Shown here: positions 29,658-31,944 of the stretch, in pieces | Position numbering within the stretch: the stretch's first letter is position 1 | Layout: every line of letters starts with the position of its first letter | Source: Aphodosoma sp045658305 | GTDB lineage: Bacteria > Bacteroidota > Bacteroidia > Bacteroidales > Paludibacteraceae | Assembly (NCBI GenBank): GCA_045658305.1 | Contig: JAZOUT010000166.1 | Location: forward strand, 1 to 31,944 | Length of the DNA stretch: 31,944 nucleotides | Reading direction: 5' to 3' | Position numbers and translations under genes: made by a program | The notes under the pieces: generated by a model | What the model was told of the DNA's origin: nothing | Database searches by the model: none | What the model saw: the letters and a program-made list of their open reading frames with translations, nothing else

Positions 29658-31643
29658 ATGAAAAAACAGACAATTGCGATAATCGCATTGGTTATTGCAC
29701 AAATCTTTTGGGGGGCATCGTATTTGATGTCGGATTTTGCCTTAAAGGTATTCCCAGCAGCGATGTTGGTGTCGATGCGTATATCGATAGCAGCCGTGGT
29801 GCTTGGCGTAGTAGGCTTATTAACGAGACAATTGCAGAAAATAGAGTTTAGAGATTGGAAATATTTTTTGCTTGCATCTTTTGCAGAACCATTTATTTAT
29901 TTTCTTTGTGAAGCAGAAGCGTTGAACCATGTGAGTCCAACAATTGCGTCGGTGATGTTGTCGTTCATTCCGCTATTGACCCCAGTGTTTGCTTTCTTCT
30001 TTTTGAAAGAGAAGGTTACGTTGATGAACGTGTTGGGTATCGTGATTTCGGTGGTTGGTGTGTTGATGATTATATTGGATGGAGGTAAATTGTCGGCAGA
30101 TGTGTTGGGTATATTATTGTTGTTCATAGCTGTATTGGCTTCAATTGTCTATACGCTTGTGTTGCGTAAGATACCAGAGAGATATAATACACTCACTGTG
30201 GTGTTCTTCATGTTCTGCACTTCGTTGTTGTTTTTCGTGCCAACTATGTTGGTGAGAGAGTTGCCACAAGTGATGACAATCGATTGGGCGGCAGATAATA
30301 CATGGAACGCCTTTGGTGCAATCGTTGGTTTGGCATTGTCGGCGTCGTGCATCGCATTTTTGTTCTTCTCGTATGGTGTGCGCGCTATCGGTCCAACTCG
30401 CGCCAATGTGTTCAACAACATACAACCAGGTGTTACGGCTATATTGGCATGGATTATCGGTGCGGTAACATTGTATCAAACAGCAATTCAATGTGAAGCA
30501 ATAGATAAATCATTTTTTGAATGTGTGAAAGAGGCCGCTCCAGCATGGATTATGCTTTTGGGCATAGTTGTAGTGATTGCTGGTATGTTTATTTCACAAA
30601 TGAATGTAAAACAACAAATCTTAAAATTCAAAGTTATTATGTTATCAAAAATTATTAAGGAGGATTATATCGTACAATCGCGTCGTTTTATCGACAATGC
30701 AAACAAAATATTGTTGACAGGTCATATTTCGCCTGATGGTGATTCGCTCGGTGCAACACTTGGTCTTTATCATTTATTGAAACAATTGGGCAAAGAGGTG
30801 ACAGTGATGGTGCCTAACCGCTATCCTTCGTTCTTTGCATGGATGCCTGGTATCGATAAAGTGTTTGTGATGGAAGAAAACAAAACTGAAGCTGTGAAAG
30901 TGATTAAAGAGGCAGACTTGATATTCTGCATCGACTATAACACGTTGGACCGTGTGAATGGCATGAAACCGCTCATCGAACAAAGTAAAGCGAAGAAAAT
31001 CATGATAGACCACCACTTAGACCCTAACATCAACTGCGACGTGGTGATTTCGCACCCAGAGGTGTCGTCGGCAAGTGAGTTGGCTTTCCGTTTCATGTGT
31101 CGCATGGGATTCTATCAAGAGGTGTCGCTCGAATCGGCTGAGTGTATCTACACAGGTATGATGACCGACACAGGTGGTTTCACTTACAACTCTAACAACC
31201 CTGAAATCTATATCATCATCAAAGCATTGCTCGAAAAAGGCGTGGACAAAGATGCTATCTACAATAAGGTGTTCCATACTTACTCAGAAGACCGTTTACG
31301 TTTGTTGGGTTACTGTTTGAACAAGATGGAAATCATCCCTGAGTGCAATGCTGCTATCATCGTGTTGACTCAAGAAGAGTTGCATCGTTTCAATTACAAA
31401 GTGGGCGACACAGAGGGCATCGTGAACATACCACTTCAAATCGAAAATGTAAATAAATCTGTTTTGGTTCGCGAAGATAAAACACAAATCAAACTTTCGT
31501 TCCGTTCGCAAGGTGACGTGGCAGTAAACACTATGGCAGAGAAATTCGGCGGTGGTGGTCACAAAAACGCAGCCGGTGGCGAAAGTACACAATCAATGGA
31601 AGAAACACTCGACAAACTTCGCCGCGTGTTAATCAACGGATAA
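29658..31643 (+). CDS. EamA permease fused to DHH/NrnA-type phosphoesterase
   Basis: One open frame codes for 661 residues. Residues 1 to about 318 are a ten-helix EamA permease (opening AIIALVIAQIFWGASYL). From Met328 (ATG at 30639) there are 334 residues matching the DHH/DHHA1 bifunctional nanoRNase/pAp phosphatase NrnA: SPDGDSLGA (Asp360, Asp362), IMIDHHLDPN (451-453), TDTGGF and GGGGHKNAAGG near the end. NrnA of Bacteroidota is normally a separate protein starting MLSKII.., exactly as at Met328, so the joining segment (MNVKQQILKFKVI) looks like a former intergenic stretch that lost its stop. Either a genuine fusion or two proteins from one frame through internal initiation. Confidence 0.88.
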   Translation: MKKQTIAIIALVIAQIFWGASYLMSDFALKVFPAAMLVSMRISIAAVVLGVVGLLTRQLQKIEFRDWKYFLLASFAEPFIYFLCEAEALNHVSPTIASVMLSFIPLLTPVFAFFFLKEKVTLMNVLGIVISVVGVLMIILDGGKLSADVLGILLLFIAVLASIVYTLVLRKIPERYNTLTVVFFMFCTSLLFFVPTMLVRELPQVMTIDWAADNTWNAFGAIVGLALSASCIAFLFFSYGVRAIGPTRANVFNNIQPGVTAILAWIIGAVTLYQTAIQCEAIDKSFFECVKEAAPAWIMLLGIVVVIAGMFISQMNVKQQILKFKVIMLSKIIKEDYIVQSRRFIDNANKILLTGHISPDGDSLGATLGLYHLLKQLGKEVTVMVPNRYPSFFAWMPGIDKVFVMEENKTEAVKVIKEADLIFCIDYNTLDRVNGMKPLIEQSKAKKIMIDHHLDPNINCDVVISHPEVSSASELAFRFMCRMGFYQEVSLESAECIYTGMMTDTGGFTYNSNNPEIYIIIKALLEKGVDKDAIYNKVFHTYSEDRLRLLGYCLNKMEIIPECNAAIIVLTQEELHRFNYKVGDTEGIVNIPLQIENVNKSVLVREDKTQIKLSFRSQGDVAVNTMAEKFGGGGHKNAAGGESTQSMEETLDKLRRVLING

Positions 31644-31649
31644 AATTAA

Positions 31650-31754
31650 AAAGACAGGAAGACAAGAAAACACGAAAATAAAAAAAACATAAGAACATAC
31701 TAACAAAATTTATTAAACTATATTTTATGTTCTTCTGTTATTATGTCTTCTAAA
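31650..31754. repeat. Family H hairpin before lysS
   Basis: GAACATA (31693-31699) pairs with TATGTTC (31726-31732), extended by ACATAA-type arms. The sequence is nearly the same as 28486-28571. Confidence 0.7.
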
Positions 31755-31765
31755 GCGAAAAATTA

Positions 31766-31816
31766 TTCATTATTAATTCTTAATTCTTAATTGTTAATTA
31801 TTCATTATTCATTCTA
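31766..31816 (-). repeat. Heptamer array before lysS
   Basis: Units TTATTCA, TTCTTAA and TTGTTAA repeat at a seven-base period directly upstream of the lysS start, the reverse polarity of the AATTAAG arrays. Confidence 0.75.
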
Positions 31817-31822
31817 TATATT

Positions 31823-31944
31823 ATGATGGAATTATCAGAACAAGAAGTGATTCGTCGTCAATCGTTAGACGCATTGCGACAAATGGGTATTGACCCATAT
31901 CCTGCAGCAGAGTATCCAACCAATGCATTCTCGACAGATATAAA
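31823..31944 (+). CDS. lysS: Lysyl-tRNA synthetase, N-terminal part (cut by window end)
   Basis: The visible 40 residues begin with MELSEQEVIRRQSLDALRQMG and continue IDPYPAAEYPTN, the usual start of class II LysS in Bacteroidota. It continues past the window. A second ATG at 31826 is an equally good start. Confidence 0.85.
   Translation, partial: MMELSEQEVIRRQSLDALRQMGIDPYPAAEYPTNAFSTDI

Overview
The window looks like a chromosomal segment of a low-GC Bacteroidota, most likely Bacteroidales. The reasons are: two type IX secretion genes (sprA and a DUF4835/PorD-type gene), a SusB-like GH97 glycosidase, clpP-clpX order, many AT-rich starts without clear Shine-Dalgarno sequences, and several upstream sites matching the Bacteroidota -7 box TAnnTTTG. 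No rRNA, tRNA, CRISPR array, integrase or transposase gene was recognised.

Layout. 1-460: non-coding, with palindromic hairpins. 461-18000: host genes on the + strand: ruvA, sprA (broken near its 5' end), a CotH-type lipoprotein, clpP, clpX, a small lipoprotein, a hypothetical protein, GH97, separate coaC and coaB, and the PorD-type gene, closed by a strong terminator. 18066-27305: an accessory island. Its left arm (minus strand) has an amidase, a small lipoprotein with a C-terminal membrane anchor (spanin-like) and a 105-residue protein. Its centre (minus strand) is a three-gene restriction-modification operon (Dam-type methylase, PD-(D/E)XK-like nuclease, beta-class methylase). Then come an S24 self-cleaving repressor (minus) and a rightward operon with a Gam-like protein, a DUF3987 ATPase and a small DUF4248-like protein. 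Two promoters facing each other lie between repressor and Gam gene and look like a prophage-style switch. 27477-31944: host genes again: trpS, an EamA permease, an EamA permease joined in frame to a DHH phosphoesterase, and the start of lysS.

The most unusual feature is the density of small repeats. (1) Seven-base tandem repeats sit between genes and also inside four genes (ruvA, sprA, porD-type, S24 repressor). In sprA a doubled GTTAGGA coincides with a frameshift, and removing exactly one copy joins the signal peptide to the 2415-residue body. This suggests slippage-controlled switching of the type IX translocon. (2) At least two families of dispersed structured elements keep their linkers but have stems that differ from copy to copy while remaining complementary. 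(3) A third element is inserted in the same reading frame in two lysis-type proteins. None of this could be checked against databases here; family names come from motif recognition.
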